Source of the DNA: an uncultured Clostridium sp. | Lineage (GTDB): Bacteria; Bacillota; Clostridia; TANB77; CAG-508 | Direction: 5' to 3' | Length of the DNA: 58,242 bases | NCBI GenBank assembly: GCA_900555615.1 | Contig: USMB01000005.1 | Coordinates: forward strand, 1-58,242 | Part shown: in pieces, positions 1 through 8,842 of the stretch | Layout: every line of letters starts with the position of its first letter | Numbering within the stretch: position 1 is the stretch's first letter | The notes under the pieces: model-generated | What the model was told of the DNA's origin: nothing | The model's database searches: none | What the model saw: the letters and a program-made list of their open reading frames with translations, nothing else | Position numbers and translations under genes: made by a program

Positions 1-710
1 ATCCAATTCCATATGAATATTACAAAAAATATGGAATAAGAAAATATGGATTCCACGGAACATCACATATGTATGTTTCTCAAAGATTAGCTGAAATTGT
101 TGGAAAAGATATAAGTGAATTAAAAATTGTTACATGTCACTTAGGTCAAGGTTCAAGTATATGTGCAGTTGAAGGTGGAAAATCAGTTGATACAAGTATG
201 GGATTAACACCACTTGCAGGAATTCCAATGGTAACACGTTCAGGAGATTTGGATCCATCTGTTGTAACATTTTTAATGAAAAAAGAAGGATGGACACCAG
301 AAGAAGCAGAAAATATGTTAAATAAAAAATCAGGAGTTCAAGGAATATCAGGACTAGCACCAGACTTTAGAGAGATCGAAGCTGCATCTTATGGTGATAA
401 TGAAAGAGCTGCAATAGCAATTGAAAAATTCAAATATGAAATTGCATCATATATTGCAAAATATGCAGTTGCAATGAATGGAGTAGATTACATTGTATTC
501 ACTGGTGGAGTTGGAGAAAATCAAATAAATATAAGAAGAGGTATTTGCGAAAAACTTGAATTTATGGGAGTTAAAATAGATGTTGAAGCAAATAATGTTA
601 GAGGAGTAGAAAAAGAAATATCAGCTCAAGATTCTAAAGTAAAAGTTTATTTAGTTCCAACAAATGAAGAACTTATGATAGCAAAAGAAACAGCAAGATT
701 AGTAAAATAA
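1..710 (+). CDS. ackA: Acetate kinase, C-terminal part (runs off the left edge)
   Basis: The reading frame is open from base 3, so the gene starts outside the window and about 235 residues are visible. Acetate kinase interconverts acetate plus ATP and acetyl phosphate in the cytoplasm. Visible signatures are YGFHGTSH near the left edge, the HLGQGSSI phosphate-binding segment, the GKSVDTSMG stretch, TRSGDLDP, and FTGGVGEN near the C-terminus, all in the order expected for the ASKHA fold. The C-terminal end looks complete. An MFS gene follows after 19 bp, probably in the same transcript. Identification is by family motifs and is secure. Confidence 0.96.
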   Translation, partial: PIPYEYYKKYGIRKYGFHGTSHMYVSQRLAEIVGKDISELKIVTCHLGQGSSICAVEGGKSVDTSMGLTPLAGIPMVTRSGDLDPSVVTFLMKKEGWTPEEAENMLNKKSGVQGISGLAPDFREIEAASYGDNERAAIAIEKFKYEIASYIAKYAVAMNGVDYIVFTGGVGENQINIRRGICEKLEFMGVKIDVEANNVRGVEKEISAQDSKVKVYLVPTNEELMIAKETARLVK

Positions 711-729
711 TAATGAAGAAAGGTAGAAT

Positions 730-2022
730 ATGGCAAGTGCAAAAGAGATACAAAATAGAAAAGTAAATGCAAGACTATATCCGATATATAAAATGATATC
801 ATGGGATTTGTTGTTTTATTATTCTATTATATATTTATTTTTAACACAGGCTAAAGGTTTTTCTGCCTCTCAAGTTTTATTGGCAGAAGCTGCTTTTACA
901 AGTATGTGTTTAATAATTCAAATTCCAATAGGAATATTGGTGGAGAAGATTGGCAAAAAACGAAGCTTAGTATTTGCAAATGTGTGCATGTGTTTATTTA
1001 CAATAGGATTGATTTTTTTGAAAACATATACACAGCTGTTTGTTGCATATTTTTTAGATTCAGTAGGATATGTAATAAAATGTGTTTGTGAAACTAACAT
1101 ATTATATGATTCACTTCCGAAAGGAAAGAAAAGAGGAAGTTTATATTCTACATTAGATGGATTAGGGGCTTCAAGATATTATATGGTCGATGCAGTAACC
1201 TCATTAATTGCAGGATATGCATTTGTTATAAGTCCATATTTACCAATTGTTTTGTGCTTAATAGGAAATATTATTTCTACAATATTGGCATCTAGGTTTA
1301 AACACACTCAAATGCCAGATGATGATGTAGAAGAAAAAACTAGTGTTAAAGAATATTTGTGGCAATTAAAAAATGCAGTTAGATTTACCAAAAAGTCTAA
1401 AAGAATAGCATGTTTATTGATATTTTTTGGACTAACTTCTGGATTAATTTACAATATGACAACATTTAGAAGTGGTATTCTTGAGCAAATAGAGTTGCCA
1501 GCACAGTATTTTGGATTAGTTTTTGCAATTTCTCAAGTTGCAGCATCACTATGTTCTAGAATGCAAAATTTGATACAAAAAAGATATAAAAATACCACAC
1601 TTACACATTTAGGAATTCCATTAACAGTATCTTGTATAATTATTGGAGTTCTAGCTTTAGGAAAAATTAGTAATATAAAAACATATATTATTATTGCATT
1701 ATTTATATTACAAGGAGCTATAAAGGGAGTATATAATGTACTTATATATAGATATTTAAATAATTTTACAACAAAGCAAATTAGGACAAAATTAGCTACT
1801 GTTAGAAATATTGTTTATAATTTATTTTCAATTGCAATTAGTCTGCTTGGCTCAGCATTATTACAATTTTCAAATGCTTCAACCGCAATTATAATTGTAG
1901 GAATTTCTATGACAATTGTAATGATATTATTATTGGATTATATGAAAGATAAGGTTGGATTAAAACCAGAAAATTATACTAAAGATGATTTAAAATATAG
2001 TACATTAGTACTGAAAAAATAA
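730..2022 (+). CDS. MFS transporter
   Basis: A 430-residue polytopic membrane protein with about 12 hydrophobic segments and a charged central loop near residues 195-225, the usual 6+6 layout of the major facilitator superfamily. The loop after the second membrane segment has the G-x-L-V-E-K-I-G-K-K-R pattern (residues 68-78) of the MFS loop 2-3 motif. The start follows GAAAGGT with suitable spacing. Substrate is not evident; relatives include drug and sugar exporters. It sits close behind ackA and ends before a large inverted repeat that contains a promoter for the next gene. Confidence 0.85.
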   Translation: MASAKEIQNRKVNARLYPIYKMISWDLLFYYSIIYLFLTQAKGFSASQVLLAEAAFTSMCLIIQIPIGILVEKIGKKRSLVFANVCMCLFTIGLIFLKTYTQLFVAYFLDSVGYVIKCVCETNILYDSLPKGKKRGSLYSTLDGLGASRYYMVDAVTSLIAGYAFVISPYLPIVLCLIGNIISTILASRFKHTQMPDDDVEEKTSVKEYLWQLKNAVRFTKKSKRIACLLIFFGLTSGLIYNMTTFRSGILEQIELPAQYFGLVFAISQVAASLCSRMQNLIQKRYKNTTLTHLGIPLTVSCIIIGVLALGKISNIKTYIIIALFILQGAIKGVYNVLIYRYLNNFTTKQIRTKLATVRNIVYNLFSIAISLLGSALLQFSNASTAIIIVGISMTIVMILLLDYMKDKVGLKPENYTKDDLKYSTLVLKK

Positions 2023-2030
2023 GTATTAGA

Positions 2031-2080
2031 TATACCGCATTTTACATAAATTTGAATTATTATGTAAAATGTGGTATAAT
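2031..2080 (+). promoter_or_regulatory. Promoter nested in a 19-bp inverted repeat
   Basis: Left arm 2031-2049 and right arm 2060-2078 pair over 19 bp (one G:T). The -35 TTGAAT (2052-2057) lies in the loop and the -10 TATAAT (2075-2080) overlaps the right arm, with a 17-bp spacer. There is no T-tract, so an operator or cruciform is more likely than a terminator. It drives the SleB-like gene. Confidence 0.6.
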
Positions 2081-2117
2081 TTATTTATAAAAATTTTTAT
2101 AAGGAGTGTTCTTTATC

Positions 2118-2909
2118 ATGCGAAAAAACAAGGAAAATCGGAAATTCAACTTTAATGTAATTAATGCAGTTATTCTAGGTGTTCTGATTTCTTTAAGTCT
2201 AACTTTGCCTTTTATGAAAGGCAAGCAAGACAATCCCCAAAGTACGGAGGTTGTTTTGACAAGTGAATTTTCAATTGAAAGTGAGGGAGAAAACCACATA
2301 ATAAATGTGGTTGAAAAACCTGCAACGGTTGAAAACATTGGAAGTGCTGAGCCTGAAGCCGAAGTGGAAGAGCCAGTAGAAGCTGAACCAGAGCAAGAGC
2401 CAGAAGTAGAGCAGCAGGTACAAGAGGTACAAGATTATTCTGAAACCAAAGAGTTTCAGGACCGATGCCGATTGACCTATGCAGAATCTGGTCTGGAAGA
2501 TGAGATTGGGCAAGTTGCAGTAGCAGCTACCATTATCCATCGTCAATACAGTCCAGAGTTCCGTGCAGATGGAGATTTCTACCAGGTCATGAACAATGGT
2601 TTTTCCTCAGTTCGGAATGGTGAAATCTACATCATGACCAGGAATCCGTATGTCCTTTATTATGAGGATGTTCCAGAGAGAACCATCAGAGCAACTGAAA
2701 GAGCTCTTAATGGTGAGGACCCGACTGAACAGCTTCTGTGGGAAGAAGCTGAGAGACTTGGACTTGATCCAGAAGTGTATGCTGCTGGAGGAGCCAAGTA
2801 CTTCTACAACCCCAATGTTTGTTCTGAGGCTGCTTTAGCTGAAAGAGCAAACATCAAATGTAAAGTGCAGATTGGCAACCATGTCTTTTATAAGGTGTGG
2901 GACCAGTAA
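2118..2909 (+). CDS. SleB/CwlJ-type cell wall hydrolase (Hydrolase_2 family)
   Basis: A 263-residue protein that probably cuts spore-cortex or vegetative peptidoglycan outside the membrane. It has a basic N-terminus, one membrane anchor (about residues 15-33), a Glu/Pro-rich linker (about 75-106) and a C-terminal Hydrolase_2 domain with YAESG (121-125, Glu123 in the catalytic position) followed by GQVAVAATIIHR, and AAGGAKYF near the end. The ATG at 2118 is preferred over the upstream GTG because AAGGAG lies 11 bp before it. GC content is clearly higher than in its neighbours, which suggests transfer. A terminator follows at once, so it is transcribed alone. Confidence 0.85.
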   Translation: MRKNKENRKFNFNVINAVILGVLISLSLTLPFMKGKQDNPQSTEVVLTSEFSIESEGENHIINVVEKPATVENIGSAEPEAEVEEPVEAEPEQEPEVEQQVQEVQDYSETKEFQDRCRLTYAESGLEDEIGQVAVAATIIHRQYSPEFRADGDFYQVMNNGFSSVRNGEIYIMTRNPYVLYYEDVPERTIRATERALNGEDPTEQLLWEEAERLGLDPEVYAAGGAKYFYNPNVCSEAALAERANIKCKVQIGNHVFYKVWDQ

Positions 2910-2918
2910 AGCACTCCG

Positions 2919-2952
2919 AGGTGGACCTGCAAGTACAGGCCACCTTTTTTAT
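2919..2952 (+). terminator. Rho-independent terminator after the SleB-like gene
   Basis: AGGTGG-A-CCTG pairs with CAGGCCACCT around a CAAGTA loop with one bulged A, followed directly by a run of T. Confidence 0.85.
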
Positions 2953-3013
2953 TTTGCTATTTTATTGCAATTATAAGTAATCAATGATAAAATGCTTTTA
3001 GGAGGAGATGAAG

Positions 3014-3826
3014 ATGTCAAAACATACAGAAAAAATAAAGGCTTTATATAAAGAAAACAAAAAATCAAGTTTAATTTGGTATTTAGTTTTAAGAGCATTT
3101 GTAATATTAACAATGATAACAAGTTTTATAAGAAAAGACTTTAGCAGTGTATTTTTATGTGGATTAACATTGATTTTATTTTTAATACCATTTTGGATTA
3201 ATGCAAAATTAAACATAGATATTCCAAATGTAATGGAAATTATAATATTCTTATTTATATTTTCAGCAGAAATATTAGGAGAAATAAATAATTTTTATGG
3301 AAATATTCCTTATTGGGATACAATATTGCATACATTAAATGGATTTTTATGTGCTGCAATAGGATTTTCATTAATTGATATATTAAACAATTCAGAAAAA
3401 TTTCATATTAAATTATCACCTGTATTTGTAGCTTTAGTAGCATTTTGCTTTTCTATGACAATAGGAGTACTTTGGGAATTTTTCGAGTTCGGTGCAGACC
3501 AGATTTTTAAATATGATATGCAAAAAGATAGAATTGTGCAAACAATATCAACAGTAGAATTAGAACCAGAAGGAAAAAATAAAGCTGTGATAGTAGATAA
3601 TATATTTAAAACAGCTATATATAGTAATCAAAATGGAGAAGTAGTCGAAACAGATATAGATGGTGGATATTTGGATATAGGATTAATAGACACAATGAAA
3701 GATTTAATTGTAAACTTTATAGGTGCAGTTGTATTTTCAGTATTAGGTTATTTCTATATTTATAATAGGGATAAATATAAATTTGCAGAAAATTTTATAC
3801 CAGTAAAAAGATTTGATAAACAATAA
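3014..3826 (+). CDS. DUF2238/YjdF-like membrane protein
   Basis: About 270 residues with roughly seven hydrophobic segments. The core reads YWDTILHTLNGF, then GVLWEFFEFGADQIF, and near the end DTMKDLIVNFIGAV, the pattern of the DUF2238/YjdF membrane family, whose role is not known. The ATG at 3014 is chosen over 3008 because AGGAGG lies at 3000-3005, eight bases before it. A hydrophilic insert (about residues 175-220) separates the last two membrane segments. The next gene has its own consensus promoter. Confidence 0.65.
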   Translation: MSKHTEKIKALYKENKKSSLIWYLVLRAFVILTMITSFIRKDFSSVFLCGLTLILFLIPFWINAKLNIDIPNVMEIIIFLFIFSAEILGEINNFYGNIPYWDTILHTLNGFLCAAIGFSLIDILNNSEKFHIKLSPVFVALVAFCFSMTIGVLWEFFEFGADQIFKYDMQKDRIVQTISTVELEPEGKNKAVIVDNIFKTAIYSNQNGEVVETDIDGGYLDIGLIDTMKDLIVNFIGAVVFSVLGYFYIYNRDKYKFAENFIPVKRFDKQ

Positions 3827-3852
3827 AATTATTGAAAAACAATAAAAAAGTA

Positions 3853-3881
3853 TTGACAAATAATAAAATAAATAATATAAT
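3853..3881 (+). promoter_or_regulatory. Consensus sigma-A promoter
   Basis: TTGACA (3853-3858), 17-bp spacer, TATAAT (3876-3881), 26 bp before the start of the DUF4173 gene. Confidence 0.85.
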
Positions 3882-3906
3882 GCTCATATCAAAGGAGGAA
3901 ATTCGT

Positions 3907-5355
3907 ATGGAATTATTGATAGGAGCATTATTTTTGGCTATATGGCAGTCGATCTTATTTAAAAATCAAAATGTAGGATTGTCAGCAATATTATTTGTGC
4001 TACCAGTGTTGTACATAACATTCAGATTGTTAAAAGGAAAAATCGAAAATAAAAAGGCATTACTAATTTCAATACCAATTATTTTATTATCTATTACATA
4101 TTTTATATTTGATAATACAGTATTTAAAATTATAAATATGATTGTAATACCACTTTTATATGTAATTATGATAATAACAGCAACTTCAAATAATCAAGGC
4201 AAATCAATGATATTTAAAATAATCTTGATGCTAATTCAACCAATTAATTATATAGGAGAAGTTGTTAAAAAAGGAATAAATTTAATATTTCCGAAAGAAA
4301 AAGAAGAAGGTTCAAAAGAAAAACACAATATTGTAAAAGCAGTATTTTTTACAATTGTAATTGCTTTAATTGTAATTGCACTATTAAGTTCTGCGGATTC
4401 AGAATTTGCAAATCTATTTGGAGATATATTTGATAACTTATATTTATTTAGCATACCAGCATTGGTAAAAGAATTCTTTAGTATTATTATTCCATTCTTT
4501 TATTTTGCAGGATTTTTTATGAATATGCTAGATAAAGACAATGGATTAAAAGAATTTGATGAAGAAGAGCCAAAAAAGAAAGATGGATTTACAATATATA
4601 TGATGATAACCGCATTAAACGTAATATATTTGCTATTCTGTTTTATACAAATAAAATCATTATTTACAATAGAGAATATCAAATATTCAAGTTATGCAAG
4701 ACAAGGATTTTTCCAATTGATGGTAGTATCATTAATTAATATTGTAATGATTTTAAAGGCTACTGGCAAGAACTTAAAAGAAACGCAAAAGCAAGCACAA
4801 TACAAGAAAATAATATGTATAATGATGTTGATATTCACATTAATAATTATCATTTCATCATTTGCAAGAATGACAATATATCAACAAAATTATGGAAATA
4901 CAAGATTACGTATATTGGTTGATTTTACATTAATAACAGAAATGATTTTATTAATTCCAACAGCAATGTATATATTAAAAGAAAATATAAATTTGATGAA
5001 AGTATATTTTATTATAGTAGTTTCAATGTATTGCTTGGTTAATTTTATAAATATTGATTATATAATTGCCAAAAACAATATTGATAGATATATAGAAACA
5101 GGAAAAATTGATGTGGATTATTTAAAAAGACTAGATAATACAGACACAATTGAACAATTGATGAGATTGCATGATACAAAATTTAAATATACAAGTGATA
5201 ATGATTATCCAGATCGATCTTTGGTATTAAATAATAAATTAGACAATTATTTGGCATCTAAGAGAGATGAGTTAAATGAAAAGCATACTTTAGCAGAATT
5301 TAATTTATCAAGATGGAAAGCCAAAAAAGTTCTTGAAAAATTCAGATATAATTAG
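3907..5355 (+). CDS. DUF4173-type polytopic membrane protein
   Basis: A 482-residue protein with about 12 hydrophobic segments and a soluble C-terminal tail. The segment ARMTIYQQNYGNTRLRIL and the later NIDYIIAKNNIDRY match the pattern of DUF4153/DUF4173 proteins. Function is unknown. The start is set at 3907 by AAAGGAGG eight bases upstream and by the promoter at 3853-3881, which rules out in-frame ATGs further left. It is followed by DUF2975 and an HTH gene, an arrangement often seen for this family, so these three are read as one operon. Confidence 0.75.
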   Translation: MELLIGALFLAIWQSILFKNQNVGLSAILFVLPVLYITFRLLKGKIENKKALLISIPIILLSITYFIFDNTVFKIINMIVIPLLYVIMIITATSNNQGKSMIFKIILMLIQPINYIGEVVKKGINLIFPKEKEEGSKEKHNIVKAVFFTIVIALIVIALLSSADSEFANLFGDIFDNLYLFSIPALVKEFFSIIIPFFYFAGFFMNMLDKDNGLKEFDEEEPKKKDGFTIYMMITALNVIYLLFCFIQIKSLFTIENIKYSSYARQGFFQLMVVSLINIVMILKATGKNLKETQKQAQYKKIICIMMLIFTLIIIISSFARMTIYQQNYGNTRLRILVDFTLITEMILLIPTAMYILKENINLMKVYFIIVVSMYCLVNFINIDYIIAKNNIDRYIETGKIDVDYLKRLDNTDTIEQLMRLHDTKFKYTSDNDYPDRSLVLNNKLDNYLASKRDELNEKHTLAEFNLSRWKAKKVLEKFRYN

Positions 5356-5365
5356 GGGGATGTAT

Positions 5366-5833
5366 ATGGAAATTCTAGGAGAAAATGGAATAGGAAAAAT
5401 TTTAAAAATATTTTTACAGGTGTGTTTTTGGGGAGGAATAGTATTATTGATTATATTACCATTTCAATTACAAATGGTTGGGTTAAAACTTAATGCAACA
5501 GCTTTTGTAATATACCCAAATGGAATAGCTTTGTTAGTAATAGTTCGCCAATTTATAGGCCAATTTGACTCATTAAAAAATAAAAATCCATTTTGCATGG
5601 AAAATGTAAAAAGGTTAAAAATATCAGGTATAGCTTCTTTAGTGGAAACAGTGCTTTGGACAATAGATTTATTATATACAATATTTTTAGCAAAAGGTGC
5701 TGATGTAGTTATAGTGTTAGGATTAGCATTTATGATAATTCTATTTGCAGGAGTTGCAATTGCATTCTACATCTTAGCTGAGCTAATAAAACAAGCAACA
5801 GAATATAAAGAAGAAAATGAGTTGACGATATAA
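5366..5833 (+). CDS. DUF2975 membrane protein
   Basis: A 155-residue protein with four hydrophobic segments and short charged ends. The segment GLKLNATAFVIYPNGIALLVI and the following LKNKNPF-x-x-ENVKRLK are typical of DUF2975, which is nearly always encoded beside a small Cro/CI-type regulator, as here (12-bp gap). AGGGGG at 5354-5359 fits the ATG at 5366 better than the one at 5360. It probably senses or titrates something at the membrane for the HTH partner, but that is inference. Confidence 0.8.
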   Translation: MEILGENGIGKILKIFLQVCFWGGIVLLIILPFQLQMVGLKLNATAFVIYPNGIALLVIVRQFIGQFDSLKNKNPFCMENVKRLKISGIASLVETVLWTIDLLYTIFLAKGADVVIVLGLAFMIILFAGVAIAFYILAELIKQATEYKEENELTI

Positions 5834-5845
5834 GGAGGCTATGAT

Positions 5846-6049
5846 ATGATTATTGTAAATTTAGATGTAATGATGGCAAAAAGGAAAGTATCTTCTCAAG
5901 AACTTGCAGAAAAGGTAGGAATAACTGCAGCCAATCTATCAATTTTAAAGACAAACAAAGGAAAAGCAATTAGATTTTCTACATTAGATAAGATTTGTGA
6001 AGTGTTAGAGTGTACGCCAGGAGATATATTGGATTATGAAAAAAAGTAG
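5846..6049 (+). CDS. Small Cro/CI-type (YozG-like) HTH regulator
   Basis: A 67-residue protein that is almost entirely one helix-turn-helix domain: SSQELAEKVGITAANLSILK forms the HTH and ECTPGDILDYEKK is the standard C-terminal end of the YozG/XRE-small family. It follows the DUF2975 gene with AAGGAGG before its ATG. By family precedent it regulates its own operon together with the DUF2975 partner. Confidence 0.88.
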   Translation: MIIVNLDVMMAKRKVSSQELAEKVGITAANLSILKTNKGKAIRFSTLDKICEVLECTPGDILDYEKK

Positions 6050-6103
6050 AAAAAGTCATTTTTTAGTCACATTGCAAATGTAAAATGAAAATAGGGTGAT
6101 AGT

Positions 6104-6817
6104 ATGTTGAAATTTATAAAAAGAGTAATAATTGCAGTAATATTAGTAATTATATTTGCAGGTGTGATTTTAACTTATAAAGGATATGAAATGTATAAAA
6201 CTGCACTAAATGAAATAAGTGTAGCAGATAAAGTATCAGAAATAAAAAAAGAAGAAAATTATACAGAAATAAATAATTTACCTGAATTTTATTTGGATGC
6301 AGTAGTTGCAGTAGAAGACAGGAGATTTTACAACCATGGTGCAATAGATCCAATAGCTTTAGCAAGAGCCATTTTTGTAAATGTTAAAAATATGGAATTA
6401 CGAGAAGGTGGAAGTACAATTACACAGCAATTAGCTAAAAATATTTATTTTACACAGGAGAAATCAGCATTAAGAAAAATAGCAGAAATGTTTATGGCAT
6501 GTGAGATTGAAAAAAATTGTGATAAAGACACAATATTAGAATTATATGTAAATACGAGTTATTTTGGAGATGGATATTATTGTGTAAAAGAAGCATCAGA
6601 AGGCTATTATAATAAAGAGCCTAAAGATATGAATAGAAATGAAGCAAGTATGTTAGCTGGAATTCCAAATGCTCCATCAGCATATTGTCCTACTAAACAT
6701 TTAGATTTAGCAAAACAAAGACAAGAACAGGTTTTAGATAAAATGGTAAAGTATAATTTTATTTCGGAACAAGAAAAAACAGAGATTTTAGATGAACCAA
6801 ATGCGGTTGAAAAATAA
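6104..6817 (+). CDS. mtgA: Monofunctional peptidoglycan transglycosylase (GT51)
   Basis: A 237-residue enzyme that polymerises lipid II into glycan strands on the outer face of the membrane. It has an N-terminal membrane anchor (about residues 7-26) and a GT51 domain with the catalytic E71-DRRF, the EGGSTITQQLAKN motif (101-113) and the second glutamate in ILELYVN (E146). No transpeptidase domain follows, so it is monofunctional and of near-normal length. A weak GGGTGAT ribosome site precedes the start. A terminator shared with the convergent DUF1064 gene ends the transcript. Confidence 0.9.
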   Translation: MLKFIKRVIIAVILVIIFAGVILTYKGYEMYKTALNEISVADKVSEIKKEENYTEINNLPEFYLDAVVAVEDRRFYNHGAIDPIALARAIFVNVKNMELREGGSTITQQLAKNIYFTQEKSALRKIAEMFMACEIEKNCDKDTILELYVNTSYFGDGYYCVKEASEGYYNKEPKDMNRNEASMLAGIPNAPSAYCPTKHLDLAKQRQEQVLDKMVKYNFISEQEKTEILDEPNAVEK

Positions 6818-6821
6818 TAAG

Positions 6822-6854
6822 AAGGATGTTTCTAATTTAAGAGACATCCTTTTA
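6822..6854. terminator. Bidirectional terminator
   Basis: AAGGATGT (6822-6829) pairs with ACATCCTT (6844-6851); A-rich on the left and TTT on the right, between two convergent genes. Confidence 0.75.
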
Positions 6855-7202
6855 AATTTCTATTATTTTCATATTATATTTATCTTCAAAAACTTTCTTT
6901 TTTGTGATATATTCTTTAGTTCTTACACCTTTTACATCTATTACATCATAACTATTATCAGAATTAAATACGATAAAATCTGCTTTATATTTTAAACCTG
7001 GTGCTAACATAAATGTAGGCTGTAAGCAAAATCCGTTTATTTCTTTTGCTTGCAATCTTAATTTTAATTGACAATAATAATCAGCTTCTTTTTGGCTATC
7101 AAATGTGTGCCCATCAATAGATGTTTTATTTGCTCTATATTTTGTTTTCTTTATTTTACTGTTTGTAAAATTTTTGTAATCATCAATACTCCAATGTTCC
7201 AT
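6852..7202 (-). CDS. DUF1064 protein, PD-(D/E)xK-like nuclease fold
   Basis: A 116-residue protein with the DUF1064 pattern: KYRANKTSIDGHTFDSQKEA, then YKADFIVFNSDNSYDVIDVKG, then KKKVFEDKY. DUF1064 is mostly phage-borne and resembles Holliday-junction resolvase-type endonucleases; the acidic ADF...DVKG residues would be the metal site. The activity is not shown here. It stands alone on the minus strand with its own promoter, without phage neighbours, so it may be a domesticated remnant of a prophage. Confidence 0.8.
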   Translation of the reverse strand: MEHWSIDDYKNFTNSKIKKTKYRANKTSIDGHTFDSQKEADYYCQLKLRLQAKEINGFCLQPTFMLAPGLKYKADFIVFNSDNSYDVIDVKGVRTKEYITKKKVFEDKYNMKIIEI

Positions 7203-7234
7203 TTTTAAGTACCCTTTCTTTTGAATTTAAAAGT

Positions 7235-7263
7235 ATTATATACTAAATAAAACAAATGTGCAA
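7235..7263 (-). promoter_or_regulatory. Promoter of the DUF1064 gene
   Basis: On the minus strand TTGCAC (7263-7258), 17-bp spacer, TATAAT (7240-7235). The -35 is one arm of a small hairpin (7258-7263 with 7271-7276) that may also end the gene to its right. Confidence 0.6.
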
Positions 7264-7307
7264 TATTTTTTTGCACTGAAAAGTTTAAAATGATTATATA
7301 AGGAAAA

Positions 7308-7835
7308 TCAAAAAGTAGTTTCGAATATTTCAGCAGGTTTCATATCACCGCAATCACAAATAGATTGAAAAGCTATTTTATGAGCAACTACAATTACTGT
7401 ATAATATTTATTTTTATATTTATCGATAACAGACATAACTCTAGTTTGTAAGTGTTCTTTTGTTTCCCAGTTTCGTTTTTCATTCTTTGGATAAACTCCA
7501 TTGTTTTCAATATAATCTTTATAATAAGTTTTTAATTCGTCACTATTTTTATATTGATAAGTAAGATCAGGTTGCCATTCTCGAATATCTGGTTCTATAA
7601 CAATATCAATACCAGTTTCTTTAGAAATTATGCTAGCTGTTTGCAATGCTCTTGTATATGGAGAAGATACAATAATTTGAGCATTTTTTAGTCGAGGGTC
7701 TTTTGAAGTTTCTATAACATATTTTATTTTATCTTGTTTTAATGGTGCTAAATCATGTCCATGACCTATAAAACCATGTGTGTCTCCATATGTGTAATCT
7801 GGTTCGCCATGCCTAATTAAATAGAATTTTGCCAT
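7308..7835 (-). CDS. Histidine phosphatase superfamily protein
   Basis: A 175-residue phosphatase of the phosphoglycerate-mutase-like family. The N-terminal YLIRHGEPDY carries the phospho-accepting histidine (His9), SSPYTRALQTA is the second conserved block and VVAHK near the C-terminus supplies the second histidine. The final block is short, so the protein may be slightly truncated. The start at 7835 is preferred over 7841 because GGAGG would lie too close to the latter. The substrate cannot be inferred. It is divergent from the next gene. Confidence 0.82.
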   Translation of the reverse strand: MAKFYLIRHGEPDYTYGDTHGFIGHGHDLAPLKQDKIKYVIETSKDPRLKNAQIIVSSPYTRALQTASIISKETGIDIVIEPDIREWQPDLTYQYKNSDELKTYYKDYIENNGVYPKNEKRNWETKEHLQTRVMSVIDKYKNKYYTVIVVAHKIAFQSICDCGDMKPAEIFETTF

Positions 7836-7939
7836 ATTCATTCCTCCAATTTTAATAATTTAAATAGTTTGCTTTTATTTTATTATTTTTAGTTTATTTT
7901 TTCAATATTTTTAAGTATTTTTCATGTTATTATTTTTTA

Positions 7940-7968
7940 TTGCATAAAAAAATGCAATATGATAGAAT
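7940..7968 (+). promoter_or_regulatory. Promoter of the secreted hypothetical gene
   Basis: TTGCAT (7940-7945), 17-bp spacer, TAGAAT (7963-7968). The -35 is part of a short inverted repeat, TTGCAT and ATGCAA. Confidence 0.6.
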
Positions 7969-8011
7969 AAGTAAAAAGAAAAAATGGAAAATGTAAGAGA
8001 GAGGGCTGTTA

Positions 8012-8662
8012 ATGGGCGGAAAAACAATTATAAAGAATTTTTGTGTAGTATTATTTTTTGTTGTATTTATGATTGCAGGGATTGTGATATGTGAGAATAA
8101 ATTGCCATCTGAGCCATTAAATGAAGATGAAATAAAAACATTGATTTCAAAATATACAAAATTTGATAATATAAAGATAGAAACTACTGAAAATGGCAAC
8201 GGAACAGAAGAAATGAAAATAATGACAAATATAAAGGATGGGAAAACTAAAATAACTACAAAAGGTAAAAATTCAGAAATGATAGAATGGTCAGATTCTA
8301 AAAGTGGCGAAAATATAATGGTAGATGTAGAAAATAAAACTTGGTATGATATTGCTAAAGGTGGTAATGAAGATATTGGTCAAGACTCATATCAATTTAT
8401 TGGATATGAAAAATACAACAATTCTAAATGTGCTATAATAGAACAAATAAATGAAATTTCATATGAAGGAAAAGATGCTGGACAATTATTAAAAACTACT
8501 GCAAAAATGTGGGTGGATTTAAAGACCGGAGTGGCTTTGAAAACAGAGTATAGCAATAATCTTGACTTAAAATATCAAGCTTATTCAGTAGTAACATTTA
8601 ATAAGGTGACTGATGAAGATGTTATGAAGCCAGATTTGAATGGTTATACTCAGAGATATTAA
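8012..8662 (+). CDS. Membrane-anchored extracytoplasmic protein, possibly LolA/RseB-like
   Basis: A 216-residue protein with an N-terminal membrane segment (about residues 8-28) and no lipobox cysteine, followed by a polar domain. The beta-rich pattern with KMWVDLKTGVALKTEY and the late VVTFNKVTDEDV resembles the LolA/RseB-like fold found in Gram-positive extracytoplasmic proteins, but the match is weak. It has its own promoter and stands as a single gene. Function is not recognised. Confidence 0.55.
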   Translation: MGGKTIIKNFCVVLFFVVFMIAGIVICENKLPSEPLNEDEIKTLISKYTKFDNIKIETTENGNGTEEMKIMTNIKDGKTKITTKGKNSEMIEWSDSKSGENIMVDVENKTWYDIAKGGNEDIGQDSYQFIGYEKYNNSKCAIIEQINEISYEGKDAGQLLKTTAKMWVDLKTGVALKTEYSNNLDLKYQAYSVVTFNKVTDEDVMKPDLNGYTQRY

Positions 8663-8744
8663 ATGAAAACTATTATTAAATTTGAAATAAAAATTATCGA
8701 AGTGCCTTTTTTGGATATCAAAAGAAAAGTAGCAAAAATTTTTG

Positions 8745-8781
8745 TATAGCACTTGTATTTACCATTTACAAGTGCTATAAT
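8745..8781 (+). promoter_or_regulatory. Promoter overlapping a perfect 13-bp inverted repeat
   Basis: Arms 8745-8757 and 8767-8779 pair perfectly around a 9-nt loop. TTGTAT (8753-8758), 17-bp spacer and TATAAT (8776-8781) overlap both arms. No T-tract follows. This repeats the design seen at 2031-2080 with a different sequence, which suggests operator control. Confidence 0.55.
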
Positions 8782-8842
8782 AATGACTTGTAAAAATTTG
8801 TATCACATCACCAAACAATAATTATTGGAGGTAAGAGAGACA

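Noticed and set aside
2034..2075. Terminator for the MFS gene
   Set aside because: The stem is long but has no T-run and encloses a well-spaced -35/-10, so a promoter/operator fits better, although it may also weaken read-through.
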